Assembly (NCBI GenBank): GCA_016713585.1
Contig: JADJOV010000002.1
Coordinates: forward strand, 372,001 to 436,000
Direction of reading: 5' to 3'
Origin: Bdellovibrionales bacterium
GTDB lineage: Bacteria > Bdellovibrionota > Bdellovibrionia > Bdellovibrionales > Bdellovibrionaceae
DNA length: 64,000 bases
Shown here: positions 18,567 to 27,851 of the stretch, piece by piece
Layout of the letters: each line of letters begins with the position of its first letter
Numbering within the stretch: the stretch's first letter is position 1
Position numbers and translations under genes: made by a program
The notes under the pieces: model-generated
What the model saw: only the letters and a program-made list of their open reading frames with translations
Databases searched by the model: none
Told to the model about the DNA's origin: nothing

Positions 18567-21500
18567 ATCCTCACTTGAATCGATATCATGATGTGGGGCG
18601 GTGAAATTAAGGTCACTCCAGGTGTGGAAAACCGCAATTTTGCAATGGTCGCATCAACCTTTGAACCGGGCAACTGCCCGCCTTCGCCAGGCTTGGCCCC
18701 CTGAGCCACTTTGATTTGTAATTCACTCGCATTAACCAAATAATGGGCGGTCACCCCAAAACGACCGGAAGCCACTTGTTTAATTGCTGAGTTCTTCGAA
18801 TCCCCATTTTCCATTGGAATAAAACGGTCAGAACCTTCTCCGCCTTCACCAGAATTGCTCTTCGCTCCTATGCGGTTCATTGCAATTGACAAAGTTTCGT
18901 GAGCCTCTTGGCTTAGCGCCCCAAAAGACATTGCTCCCGTTGTAAATCGCTTCATAATTTCAACAGCGGACTCAACTTCCGAAAGCTGAATTGCTGGCTG
19001 ACTTTGAGTAAATTCAAGGTGGCCTCGGAGGGTAAACCGAGAGTTTCGTTGCACTTCATCACTAAACTCAGAAAATGTTTTGGCATTGCCAGTTCGCGTG
19101 GCCTCTTGCAATTTGGTGATGGCCTCGGGAGTCCAAAGATGAGCCTCTCCGCGAGGGCGGAAGTGAACATCCCCCAGACTTGGCAAATCTGAAAAGGCCT
19201 GTGCTGTAGGTGAAAGAATATCTGCCAATTGGTACCGACGAAGAGTCTCTTCACCGATGGTCGCAAGATCTAAACCCTCAATACGAGATGGTGTATTTGT
19301 AAAATACGACTCCACGACATCCTTTGAAAGACCCAGCACTTCAAAAATCTGTGCGCCACAATAAGACTGCAAGGTCGATATTCCCATTTTTGACATGATT
19401 TTCAAGAGACCTTTATTGACAGCTCTCAAATACATTTCTTCCGCTGTATGGGAACTTTGCAGCTTGGCCTCAAAATGAGTGGCTAACTCGATTGCCAAAT
19501 ATGGGAATACTGCATCTGAACCATATCCAATGAGGCAAGCAAAGTGATGAACATCCCTCGCTTCCGCTGTTTCGACCAAAATCGAAACATTCAGACGAAG
19601 TCCACATCGAAGCAGATGATGATGAACCGCCGCCACAGCCAAGAGAGCCGGAATCGCGAGTTGTTTTTGGGTTAATTCTTTATCAGATAGAACCAAAATC
19701 CCAATTCCAGCCATTGCCGCCTTCTCGGCCTCTGCACACAACAAATCAAGTCCTGCCTTTAATGCCGTTTCACCACTGCAAGAGTTGCGATCGAAGGTCA
19801 TTGCAAGAGTTCGGGATAAAATTCTTCTGGATTTATTTTTGTCCTCAGTTTCCAAAAAACAGCGAACGTGTTCGACTTCGCTCGCCGACAGTATCGGACG
19901 TCTCAACTGGAGTCGGAAAAGATGATCCGGTGTTCTTGAGAACAGATTCGCACGAGGGCCCAAATAGGTTGTCAATGACATTACCAAGTGTTCCCGAATC
20001 GGATCAATAGGTGGATTCGTTACTTGGGCAAACATCTGACGAAAGTATTTAAACAAAAGCTGCGGATTGTCTGACAGAAGCGCCAAAGGTGTATCATTGC
20101 CCATCGAAGATGTTGCTTCTTCACCGTCATGGAACATGGGAATCATAACCGTTTGAACTTCCTCGTAGGAGTAACCAAACTGCATTAAACGCTGAAGAAA
20201 ATCACGGGAAAGTCCCGGAGTGGACTTCGCAGTCGATGCCTCAGTGGAGATCGGAGAAGATATTGAGGATAATGAAACCTGTTCTTCCTTAACCCAATCA
20301 CCATATGGGTAGGCTTCGGCCATTTCTTGTCGAACTTCATTATTCTCATAGATTCGATTATTTACAGTGTCGATCGCCAACATTTGCCCAGGCTTTACTC
20401 GACCACGCTTGACAATACGCTCCTCTGGAATATTCAAAACTCCAGTTTCAGAAGACAAGATAACCGAATTGTCATCTAATATAAGATATCGGCAGGGTCT
20501 CAATCCATTTCGATCTAATGTTGCTCCAATCCATCGACCGTCAGTAAAGCAAACAGCCGCAGGCCCATCCCAGGGCTCGAGGCGGATGGAGTGAAATTCA
20601 TAAAAAGATTTAAGCTTCGGCTGCAAATGGCGATTTTCCTCCCAAGGCTCGGGCATCAACATCATCATCGCATGCGGAAGGGGGCGGCCCTCTTCAACAA
20701 GAATGTTGGCCGCCCGATCCAACGAATAGGAATCACTCCTATTTGCCGGAAAAATAGGCATCAGGTTTGCGCCCGCCGGGGGCGTCCCCCCTAACTGCTC
20801 GATCAAACTTCTCTCTCGCGCCTTCATCCAATTGAGATTTCCACGAATGGTATTAATCTCACCATTATGACAAAGTACTCGAAAAGGTTGTGCCAACCTC
20901 CAAGCAGGTAGAGTGTTTGTGCTAAATCGCGAATGAACGAGCGCGAGTGCTGAAATAAATTTGTCGTTCTTAAGATCTAAAAAATAATCTCCCAGATGTT
21001 CGGGCAGTATCAGCCCCTTAAGAACCATTGTTTTCTCTGAAAGGCTTGCGATATAGTAACCACTCTGATGCTCAGCCTCTTGCTGAATAAAGAACAACTT
21101 TCTTCCAAAAATCTTATCATCAACTCCATTAGTACCTATAAAAGCCTGACTAATAAGAGGCTCAGAAGCTCTCGCCTGAACCCCAAGGATTGTCGAATCA
21201 ACTGGGACCCTTCGCCATCCTAAGACCTGAAGTCCGTTCTTTTGGACTAAAGCTTCAAATTTGCCTTTCGCTTCCGCTTCAAATTTCGCTTCAGTATCTT
21301 GCGAACGCTCAACAAACAGCACTCCGACCGCGTAAACTTCTGGCAAAGTCTCTAATCCCGGCTGTTCCCTAAAAAAAGCTTTCGGTATTTGAACTAAAAT
21401 CCCCGCCCCATCACTTGTTTTTCCGTCCGCACCCTGAGCACTACGATGAGAAAGTTTTTTGAGAACCGTAATTGCCGACTCGACAGTTTGGCGATCAGGT

Positions 21501-21613
21501 CCCTTATCGCCAGATGTGATGAGTCCGATTCCACAAGCATCTTTTTCGAAATCAGGCTGATAGAGTCCGGATTGAAGTGCTTGGGAGTCAATTTCGTCGA
21601 ATTCAATTTTCAT
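18509..21613 (-). CDS. gltB: Glutamate synthase large subunit, N-terminal part (before frameshift)
   Basis: I chose the ATG at 21613 (MKIEFDEIDSQ), because upstream codons in frame lack family similarity. C27 in KDACGIGL would become the N-terminal nucleophile of the glutamine amidotransferase domain after removal of a 26-residue propeptide. The amidotransferase, central and first half of the FMN domains follow, with SGEGGEGSDR and the loop QVASGRFGVTAHYL. The frame breaks near 18590: a CCGCCCCA run lacks one C, so SPPPHHDI becomes SPPHIM. Joined with 17019-18566 the protein is about 1531 residues, the usual size for bacterial GltB. The gene is divergent from amtB. Confidence 0.93.
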   Translation of the reverse strand: MKIEFDEIDSQALQSGLYQPDFEKDACGIGLITSGDKGPDRQTVESAITVLKKLSHRSAQGADGKTSDGAGILVQIPKAFFREQPGLETLPEVYAVGVLFVERSQDTEAKFEAEAKGKFEALVQKNGLQVLGWRRVPVDSTILGVQARASEPLISQAFIGTNGVDDKIFGRKLFFIQQEAEHQSGYYIASLSEKTMVLKGLILPEHLGDYFLDLKNDKFISALALVHSRFSTNTLPAWRLAQPFRVLCHNGEINTIRGNLNWMKARERSLIEQLGGTPPAGANLMPIFPANRSDSYSLDRAANILVEEGRPLPHAMMMLMPEPWEENRHLQPKLKSFYEFHSIRLEPWDGPAAVCFTDGRWIGATLDRNGLRPCRYLILDDNSVILSSETGVLNIPEERIVKRGRVKPGQMLAIDTVNNRIYENNEVRQEMAEAYPYGDWVKEEQVSLSSISSPISTEASTAKSTPGLSRDFLQRLMQFGYSYEEVQTVMIPMFHDGEEATSSMGNDTPLALLSDNPQLLFKYFRQMFAQVTNPPIDPIREHLVMSLTTYLGPRANLFSRTPDHLFRLQLRRPILSASEVEHVRCFLETEDKNKSRRILSRTLAMTFDRNSCSGETALKAGLDLLCAEAEKAAMAGIGILVLSDKELTQKQLAIPALLAVAAVHHHLLRCGLRLNVSILVETAEARDVHHFACLIGYGSDAVFPYLAIELATHFEAKLQSSHTAEEMYLRAVNKGLLKIMSKMGISTLQSYCGAQIFEVLGLSKDVVESYFTNTPSRIEGLDLATIGEETLRRYQLADILSPTAQAFSDLPSLGDVHFRPRGEAHLWTPEAITKLQEATRTGNAKTFSEFSDEVQRNSRFTLRGHLEFTQSQPAIQLSEVESAVEIMKRFTTGAMSFGALSQEAHETLSIAMNRIGAKSNSGEGGEGSDRFIPMENGDSKNSAIKQVASGRFGVTAHYLVNASELQIKVAQGAKPGEGGQLPGSKVDATIAKLRFSTPGVTLISPPHIMISIQVRICLSLFLILRIVIQKLLFP

Positions 21614-22062
21614 CAAGTAAACCCTTAAAGTTAGAATTAGTGACTCACCTAAATATCGAACATTTACTCTTTTGATAGCAATATTTCTCAGTCGATTGGA
21701 AAAAATTAATTCACACGAAATGAAATTCAGGAGTCTTCCATCTCTCAATTTTGAAAAACTAAGCTAGAATAAAGTATCTATTCTAGCTTAGTTTTTTATG
21801 GAGGCGATAAGCCGTCCTTATGGTTAAACTAGATTTATTTGTTGCTTTTTTAAAAGACAGTAAGTGTTGTTTTTTTAATTTCTCTTTTATTAATTTTTGA
21901 ATAGATAAAATTTCTATTTCAGACTACAAGAAAATTAAGAGATTCAAAAAACTCTCGAGTTGAAAACTTTAATTTAGTCGAAACCAATTTAACTACGTTA
22001 ACAATTTATTTTAGTAGCAACTAATATTGACCTTATTAACACTTTAAGACGAAAGGAAAAGC
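21614..22062. promoter_or_regulatory. gltB-amtB divergent spacer with perfect 18-bp hairpin
   Basis: This 449-base AT-rich spacer separates two divergent nitrogen-assimilation genes and must hold both promoters. At 21754-21771 a sequence starting AAAAACTAAGCTAG pairs perfectly over 18 bp with 21779-21796, leaving a 7-base loop. The arms end in A5 on the left and T5 on the right, so either strand would make a stem followed by a U-tract, as in an intrinsic terminator. With no known gene between, it may attenuate one or both leaders or insulate the two promoters. I found no clear sigma-54 site by eye. An AAAGGA ribosome binding site precedes amtB. Confidence 0.6.
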
Positions 22063-23316
22063 ATGGCTGAAACACAAGCATTGAACTCGGGCGATATGGC
22101 ATGGCTGTTAACATCAACAGGATTGGTTCTTCTAATGACTCCGGGGCTAGCGCTCTTTTATGGTGGGATGGTTCGAACTCGAAACCTTGTTTCAACAATG
22201 TTTCAGAGTTTCGTATGCATGTCACTGATCAGCCTCGTTTGGGTTTTTGTGGGCTTCAGCTTAGCGTTCGGTCCAAGTCTTGGCGGCATTATCGGAAATC
22301 CTTTTACACATTTTGCTTTAAATGATGTTGGCCTGACCGCCAATCCAATTTATGCAGCGACCATTCCCTTTATGCTTTTCGCTCTATTTCAAATGAAATT
22401 TGCAGTTATTACGCCTGCCTTAGTCACAGGCGCCTTCTCGGAGCGAATTCGCTTCAAAGCTTATTTGTTCTTTTCTGTTTTCTTTTGTTTATTTGTTTAC
22501 GCCCCAATAGCTCATTGGACTTGGAATCCAGACGGCTTTCTGCGTAAAATGGGGGTCCTTGATTTTGCTGGCGGAACGGTAGTTCATATCTCTGCAGGTA
22601 TTGCCGCTCTCACTGCAGCATTAATGATGAAACGCCGAAGCGATATCGAGCATCAACCTTCCAACATCCCTTACGTGCTACTTGGGACCGGAATGCTTTG
22701 GTTTGGTTGGTTTGGCTTCAACGCCGGATCAGCGCTAGCTGCAAACGGGCAGGCGGTTCAAGCCTTTCTAACTACGAACACGGCCTCTGCAGCAGGAATG
22801 CTTACTTGGATAATTATCGATTGGATCAAAAAAGGCAGACCTTCAGCCATGGGGGCCTGCATTGGGGCTGTAGTTGGTTTAGTAGCAATCACCCCGGCGG
22901 CTGGATATGTCGGAGTTGGCGCAAGTACATTTATTGGATTGCTGGCTTCAACGGTGAGCTATTTTGTAGTTCAGTGGCGAACCCGAACGAGTATCGATGA
23001 TACGCTCGACGTATTTCCCTGCCATGGAGTTGGTGGTATAGTTGGAATGCTCGCGACTGCTGTCTTCGCGGAAGGTGGCGCAGGATTAATTTATGGCAAT
23101 ACCGAGACTATTAAGGCCCACCTGGTCGCCCTGGTTGTGGTGGTTGGTTACACAGCCTTGATGTCTTATGTCGGATTCTCTATCATTCGTTGGTTTTCAC
23201 CTCTTGTGGTGAGTCCCGAAGAAGAACTTGCTGGTCTCGACCTGGTTCAATTAGGTGAAACCGCAGGAGAATCCTTTCCGATAGACCGTTTAACACCTAG
23301 AGACCTTCCATTATAG
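22063..23316 (+). CDS. amtB: Ammonium transporter
   Basis: This inner-membrane channel for ammonium has 417 residues and about eleven predicted membrane helices. The conserved twin histidines are H175 (GGTVVHISAG) and H321 (FPCHGVGG). LDFAGG at 166-171, HWTWNP at 151-156 and FGWFGFNAGSA at 214-224 are family signatures. It is placed back to back with gltBD, which supports a role in supplying ammonium for glutamate synthesis. No PII (glnK) gene is adjacent in the window, unlike in many bacteria. It is complete. Confidence 0.95.
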   Translation: MAETQALNSGDMAWLLTSTGLVLLMTPGLALFYGGMVRTRNLVSTMFQSFVCMSLISLVWVFVGFSLAFGPSLGGIIGNPFTHFALNDVGLTANPIYAATIPFMLFALFQMKFAVITPALVTGAFSERIRFKAYLFFSVFFCLFVYAPIAHWTWNPDGFLRKMGVLDFAGGTVVHISAGIAALTAALMMKRRSDIEHQPSNIPYVLLGTGMLWFGWFGFNAGSALAANGQAVQAFLTTNTASAAGMLTWIIIDWIKKGRPSAMGACIGAVVGLVAITPAAGYVGVGASTFIGLLASTVSYFVVQWRTRTSIDDTLDVFPCHGVGGIVGMLATAVFAEGGAGLIYGNTETIKAHLVALVVVVGYTALMSYVGFSIIRWFSPLVVSPEEELAGLDLVQLGETAGESFPIDRLTPRDLPL

Positions 23317-23321
23317 ATTGA

Positions 23322-23344
23322 GGCTTTAAATTTAAACTAAAGCC
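23322..23344. terminator. Weak hairpin between convergent amtB and ctpA
   Basis: GGCTTTA at 23322-23328 pairs with TAAAGCC at 23338-23344 around a 9-base loop. It sits directly after the amtB stop and overlaps the ctpA stop on the other strand. The stem is short, with no clear U-run. Confidence 0.3.
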
Positions 23345-24736
23345 GTTTCATCGTCTTCCAGGCCTTGAGGAAACCAAAGGCCTGGTAAGCTTGATAATCC
23401 GCCTTGAATAGTTTTTCTTTTGGAGTCATCGTTTCCTCCTTCTTAGCGCTCACATCCTTCCACCAAACCAGGGCCCCCGCATCAGTTCGGCTGTCCTTGT
23501 GTTCGGCGCCTCTTTCTTCACCGTGATCCTTATCGTCCGGCACTTTTTCACGATCTCCGCGCAGATGCCCTTGAATGTCCTTTTCGCGACTGCCTTTTGG
23601 CTTAACAACAATTTTTGCGAGACTCTCCGCATCTACTTCTTCGATATCAATATCAGGCTTAATCCCTCAGCCTGAATCGACACTCCACTTGGGGTGTAGT
23701 ACCTTGCAACTGTCAGCTTCAGTCCACTTCCATCATTGAGAGGCACTACTGACTGAACTGAGCCCTTTCCGAATGTGCGCTCACCTACAATGAGAGCCCG
23801 CCTGTTATCCTGGAGTGCACCGGCAACAATTTCGCTCGCGCTAGCCGAAAACTCATTAACAATAATAATTAATGGAAAATCAGTGAATCGTCCCTTTTTT
23901 GTGGCAGACGCTATTTCTTTATCTTTCTTATTTCTGGCGATCGTACTCACGATCGTTCCATCCTTAAGAAAAAGGTCGCTCACTTTGATTGCCTGATCCA
24001 AAAGTCCGCCCGGATTTCTCCTCAGATCCAAAATCATACCTTGAATTGATTTGTATTTTGCGAGCTGCTGATCGAGCGTCTTCTCAAGATCCTTCGCTGT
24101 GTTCTCGATGAAGCTTGTCAGTTTCACATAGACATAGCCGTCGCCCAAATCTGTGTATTTTACCGACTTTATTTTGACGCTTCCTCTGATAATTACGATA
24201 TCGCGAGGCTCTTCTTCATTGTCACGAATCACCCTAAGAACAATTTTTGCACCCCTTTTTCCCCGCATCAATTGAGAGGCCTCAACCAAACTGAGACCTT
24301 TTGTACTTTTCCCATCGACGGCAACCACCTTGTCACCAGGTTTGATTCCAGCATTCCAAGCTGGAGTGTCTTCAATCGGGGAAATAATAGTCAATATTCC
24401 ATTTTGAATTGAAATCTCAATTCCAAGACCACCGAATTCGCCGGAAGTCTCTGACTGAAAATCCTTAAATATGTCCGGCGGCATAAAATTCGTATGAGGA
24501 TCCAACTCTCTAAGCATCCCTTTGATAGCACCATAGATGAGCTTTTTCGTATCGACCTCTTCAACATAGAACTGCTGAATCAAATTCAAAACCTTGGAAA
24601 AGTTTTGCAAGTCGGCATAATGCTCTTCAGCATAGGCCGGAACCTGAGATCCGCTCAGAGCAAAAAATACTACAACGATACTCAAGAGGGATCCTGTCAT
24701 CACAAGCCATATCGGCCGTTTTGATGGTCTTTTCAT
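23337..24736 (-). CDS. ctpA: Carboxy-terminal processing protease (S41), frameshifted near C-terminus
   Basis: This is a periplasmic serine protease of the CtpA/Prc family. The N-terminus has a membrane or signal segment (10-35), then a PDZ domain from about 100 to 190 (GGLGIEISIQNG, GIKPGDKVVAVDG) and the peptidase core. The Ser/Lys dyad is probably S299 in NEFSASASEIVAGAL and K324 in TFGKGS, spaced 25 apart as in the family. The first frame stops at 23633, just after SIQAEG. One missing base near 23675 restores IKPDIDIEEVDAESLAKIVV and an acidic/basic tail ending KAWKTMKRL at 23337, about 467 residues in total. The start overlaps the EnvC-like gene by 4 bases. Confidence 0.9.
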
Positions 24737-25860
24737 AAAATTCCTTTCATCCAGGTCTTAGGATCAGATGGTTCCGAAAAGTGCCTAACTTCAAAATAAA
24801 TTCCGGCGCGATTTGCAATTCGATCCTCGCCAGCGACAGCAATTTTTTGATGCGCCTGAACTCGACTTTCTGCCTTGACAGCAGGTTGCTCAACATAACT
24901 ATACACAGTATAAAAATGATCTCCGTGGTCTAGCACCAGAGTCGAACCCAACCCATCAATTTCCCCTGAAAACACGACCTTCCCGTCAAAGACAGCCCTC
25001 ACCGGGGCTCCGATCGAAGCAGAAAGAAAAACACCTTTGCTAAATAAACGACGACTCTGTTCATCGCCAGCCCCGCGCCCAAAGGAGGTTCTGACTGCGC
25101 CCGACACAGGCCAAGCGAGCTTTCCTTTTTGATCCAAGAAAGAGGGTCGATATAACATATCCAAAACTCCGGAATCATCCATTTTGGAATTTCGACTCGC
25201 CTGACGAAGCTCCTCAATTTTTGCAAGCGTGATCTTCTTTTCCTGGTGAATCTCGCTCAGAATCGAGCGACGCTTGGCCTGTTCGCCCAGAAACAATCTT
25301 TCCTGCTGGTCTAGATTTTTTTCAACAGCCTGAATCTGCGTAATTCGATGAGAAAGATTAATTTGTTGGACACGAATTTCCTTAACCGAAACTGAGTATT
25401 CTTTGAGAGTTCGCTGATCCTTGGTAGCCAAAGCGCCTAGGATTCGCAAATTCAAACCTATTTTGTTTGGCGATTGTGCAGAAAAAATCGCTTGCATGAG
25501 CGATTGACCCTTGAAACTGAGGAGCGCACGAATTCGTTTCTTTAGATAAGTTTTTTGCTCGGCAACTAAGTTTTCTTTCAGTTGAATTGTTTCCTTAATT
25601 TTTTCAGCATTTCGCTCTAAATTGAACTTCTCGTGAACCAGCGATGATTTTTTTCTAACCACGGTCCTCATCCTCATTTGAACCTTGAAAAGATTACTCA
25701 CGATTTGTCTGGCTTGTTGCTCTTTGATTTCCAGTTTCTTCTGTGAGTTTGCAATCTGCTCGTTAACGATGTCAGCCTGGGCATTCACGGCATAGCACTC
25801 GCCTCCAGGTATGGAAATCTGAATACCAAACAAGAGACCAACCCAAGCTTTTTTTCTCAC
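24733..25860 (-). CDS. EnvC-like murein hydrolase activator (coiled coil plus LytM/M23)
   Basis: The protein has 375 residues. A signal peptide (1-24) is followed by a long coiled coil (about 28-240) and a LytM/M23 domain (about 253-372: WPVSGAVRTSFGRG, LVLDHGDHFYTVY). The first zinc motif HxxxD is absent (KGVFLSASIGAPV), and the final segment reads IYFEVRHFSEPSDP, so the domain cannot bind zinc normally and should regulate amidases rather than cut peptidoglycan, as EnvC does. It overlaps ftsX by four bases upstream and ctpA by four downstream. In known systems FtsEX drives EnvC-type activators during septal wall splitting. Confidence 0.88.
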   Translation of the reverse strand: MRKKAWVGLLFGIQISIPGGECYAVNAQADIVNEQIANSQKKLEIKEQQARQIVSNLFKVQMRMRTVVRKKSSLVHEKFNLERNAEKIKETIQLKENLVAEQKTYLKKRIRALLSFKGQSLMQAIFSAQSPNKIGLNLRILGALATKDQRTLKEYSVSVKEIRVQQINLSHRITQIQAVEKNLDQQERLFLGEQAKRRSILSEIHQEKKITLAKIEELRQASRNSKMDDSGVLDMLYRPSFLDQKGKLAWPVSGAVRTSFGRGAGDEQSRRLFSKGVFLSASIGAPVRAVFDGKVVFSGEIDGLGSTLVLDHGDHFYTVYSYVEQPAVKAESRVQAHQKIAVAGEDRIANRAGIYFEVRHFSEPSDPKTWMKGIL

Positions 25861-26738
25861 AAGGACTCGGCCGCGGCCCAGCCGCTGTTGATTTTGCGAA
25901 CTCCGAAATAGGCGCTGAGCGCACCAATCAAAGTGCCCGCGACGAGGGATGAAAGACTGACAGACATATCCAGGTTTTTGAGCTGTGCACCCAAGGAAAT
26001 GAGCGCGCTATTCTGCATCATTTGAAGTTTAAACAAATAAAATATAACTAAATTAAGAGCGACTGCCAATATTGCTCCACCACAACCTAAAAGAGCCCCT
26101 TCTTGAATGAAGGGTCTTTGGATAAAAAATCGATCCGCTCCCAGGAGCTCAAGAATCTCAACTTCAGCTTTTCTCTCGAAGATCATGACTCGAATTGAAT
26201 TGAAAATGAGTGAGCCTGCGACCACGAAAAGTAAAACCCCCAGGGCAACCCACAAGAAACTCAATCCGTGAACAATGTTTGAGAATTGGTCTACCCAAGC
26301 TTGACCGTAATCGACACTCTCAACCCCCTCTAGGGTTTTAATTTGACTAACAGCTGCTTGAATTACCTTGATTCTATCTAGATCTTTCGGACCTTCAGGA
26401 TCTCTTGTAAGATTGACCAGCAAACTTGGGGGAATTGCCTGAACTAGCTCTTCCGCATTCAAAGATGAGGGACCTAACGAGGCCATTTGACCCTGAAATT
26501 CTTTTAGAGCCTCCTCTGGAGTCACGATCTTCACTTCTGCCACGAAAGGTAAACTTTCGATTTTGGTTTTGAGTCCCTCGATATCACTCGAGTCCTCGAC
26601 TGCGTACACGGTCAGCTGCAGACCCTGCCCCCAGGTCAAAAGCCATGCCCTCAGGTTGAGATGAAGGTTAATGCCGAATAGCACCGATGAAAGACAGGCA
26701 CCCAAAACCAACAGAGTCGAAATTTTTTTCATCGACAA
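25857..26738 (-). CDS. ftsX: Cell division ABC transporter membrane subunit FtsX
   Basis: The protein has 293 residues. One membrane segment lies near the N-terminus (6-28), then a periplasmic domain (35-155, FVAEVKIVTPEEALKEF), then three membrane helices (about 160-182, 208-232, 258-278), the FtsX topology. The cytoplasmic loop FERKAEVEILELLGAD matches the family contact with FtsE. It transmits ATPase movement to a periplasmic partner, most likely the EnvC-like protein encoded next. It overlaps ftsE by 10 bases. Confidence 0.93.
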   Translation of the reverse strand: MSMKKISTLLVLGACLSSVLFGINLHLNLRAWLLTWGQGLQLTVYAVEDSSDIEGLKTKIESLPFVAEVKIVTPEEALKEFQGQMASLGPSSLNAEELVQAIPPSLLVNLTRDPEGPKDLDRIKVIQAAVSQIKTLEGVESVDYGQAWVDQFSNIVHGLSFLWVALGVLLFVVAGSLIFNSIRVMIFERKAEVEILELLGADRFFIQRPFIQEGALLGCGGAILAVALNLVIFYLFKLQMMQNSALISLGAQLKNLDMSVSLSSLVAGTLIGALSAYFGVRKINSGWAAAESL

Positions 26739-27391
26739 TCCCCAACTATTTCTCCGTGGCGAATTTCAAGCGTCCGCTTTCGTCTTCGACGGACCAAGTC
26801 GTGATTGTGGGTGGCAACAAATACTGTCGTCCCTTGAGCTGCTGCTTTTTCTAGAAGATCCATGATTTCTTCACTGAGTTCAGGATCCAGATTCCCTGTC
26901 GGCTCATCAGCGATGAGAACACTTGGTCGATGGACCAAGGCTCTGGCAATTGAAACTCGCTGTTGCTCTCCCCCGGATAGACTTTCTGGGTACTCAAAAA
27001 GTTTAGCGCCGAGCCCGACTTGTTCTAAGATATCCCGCACTCTTCTGTCCAATAGTTCCCGGCCCTCACTTCGAATTTTCAAGGGCAAGGCCACGTTGTC
27101 ATAGACGCTCCGATTCTTAAGAAGTTTATAATCTTGATAGACCACTCCCAGTTTCCTACGAAGATAGGGAACGGTCTCGGGAGTGACCGATGACAAATCA
27201 AAGCCAGCCACCTCTATGAGCCCTGACGTCACTCGGTCAAAAGCACAGATCATTTTAAAAAGAGTCGTCTTTCCGGCCCCACTTGGGCCCGTCAGAAAGA
27301 CAAACTCTCCAGGGTCGAGGTTTAAATCCACATTGCGAAGTGCATGCACTTTATTTTCGTAGGTCTTGTAAACGTGTTCCAAAGTAATCAT
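26729..27391 (-). CDS. ftsE: Cell division ATPase FtsE
   Basis: The protein has 220 residues, standard for the family. Walker A GPSGAGKT is at 35-42, the Q-loop in VVYQDYKLL, signature LSGGEQQ at 138-144, Walker B VLIADEP at 158-164 and the H-loop histidine at 195. It is the cytoplasmic ATPase of the FtsEX complex. It is the first gene of the ftsE-ftsX-envC-ctpA string, all of which overlap and so form one operon. Confidence 0.95.
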   Translation of the reverse strand: MITLEHVYKTYENKVHALRNVDLNLDPGEFVFLTGPSGAGKTTLFKMICAFDRVTSGLIEVAGFDLSSVTPETVPYLRRKLGVVYQDYKLLKNRSVYDNVALPLKIRSEGRELLDRRVRDILEQVGLGAKLFEYPESLSGGEQQRVSIARALVHRPSVLIADEPTGNLDPELSEEIMDLLEKAAAQGTTVFVATHNHDLVRRRRKRTLEIRHGEIVGDCR

Positions 27392-27473
27392 GTCACTATC
27401 TTAACCGAGGGCGAAATACCAAAGGAGTCTGGAATGTTCCAAGAGGCGGTTTCCTAGTCCATTGGATGGGCTC

Positions 27474-27767
27474 TTATGCGGCTTTTTTGACAGGAGTCAG
27501 CAAGCCACGACTATTACAGATTGCTTCAAGGCTTTGCCAAAAGCTCTCTTTGATCCTTAGATCTGCTGGACCCATTTTTATTTTGGGAAAATCAACTTTC
27601 TCAGCATGAGCGCAAAATTTGGCTTCATCTCCAGCCCGCACAACTTTGATCATCAAATTAAAGTGAGCTTCAGTGAAGCTCTTGCCGTCTATCAACATCT
27701 TTCGTAGACCCTGCTCCGGCGTGTGGGCTAAAAACTGGTACAAACCTGATAAATCATATTGATTCAT
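27474..27767 (-). CDS. Small conserved-looking protein, unknown function
   Basis: The protein has 97 residues with GGAG eight bases before the start. It has no signal peptide or membrane segment and is largely helical (MNQYDLSGLYQFLAHTPEQG, ending LLTPVKKAA). Codon use is like that of the neighbours and the frame is clean, so it is probably real. It lies alone between the universal stress gene and ftsE on the same strand. I do not recognise the family. Confidence 0.55.
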   Translation of the reverse strand: MNQYDLSGLYQFLAHTPEQGLRKMLIDGKSFTEAHFNLMIKVVRAGDEAKFCAHAEKVDFPKIKMGPADLRIKESFWQSLEAICNSRGLLTPVKKAA

Positions 27768-27851
27768 TTTGAGACTCCCCTTTCTGTGGGTATTTTGGGC
27801 TCGACCTTATTCTTATCGGTTGTTCCCAAAATCCCTTGAGGGGGGCCAGAA

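Noticed and set aside
21614..21748. N-terminal extension of GltB upstream of 21613
   Set aside because: The extra residues lack similarity to GltB, and the natural propeptide begins at MKIEF.
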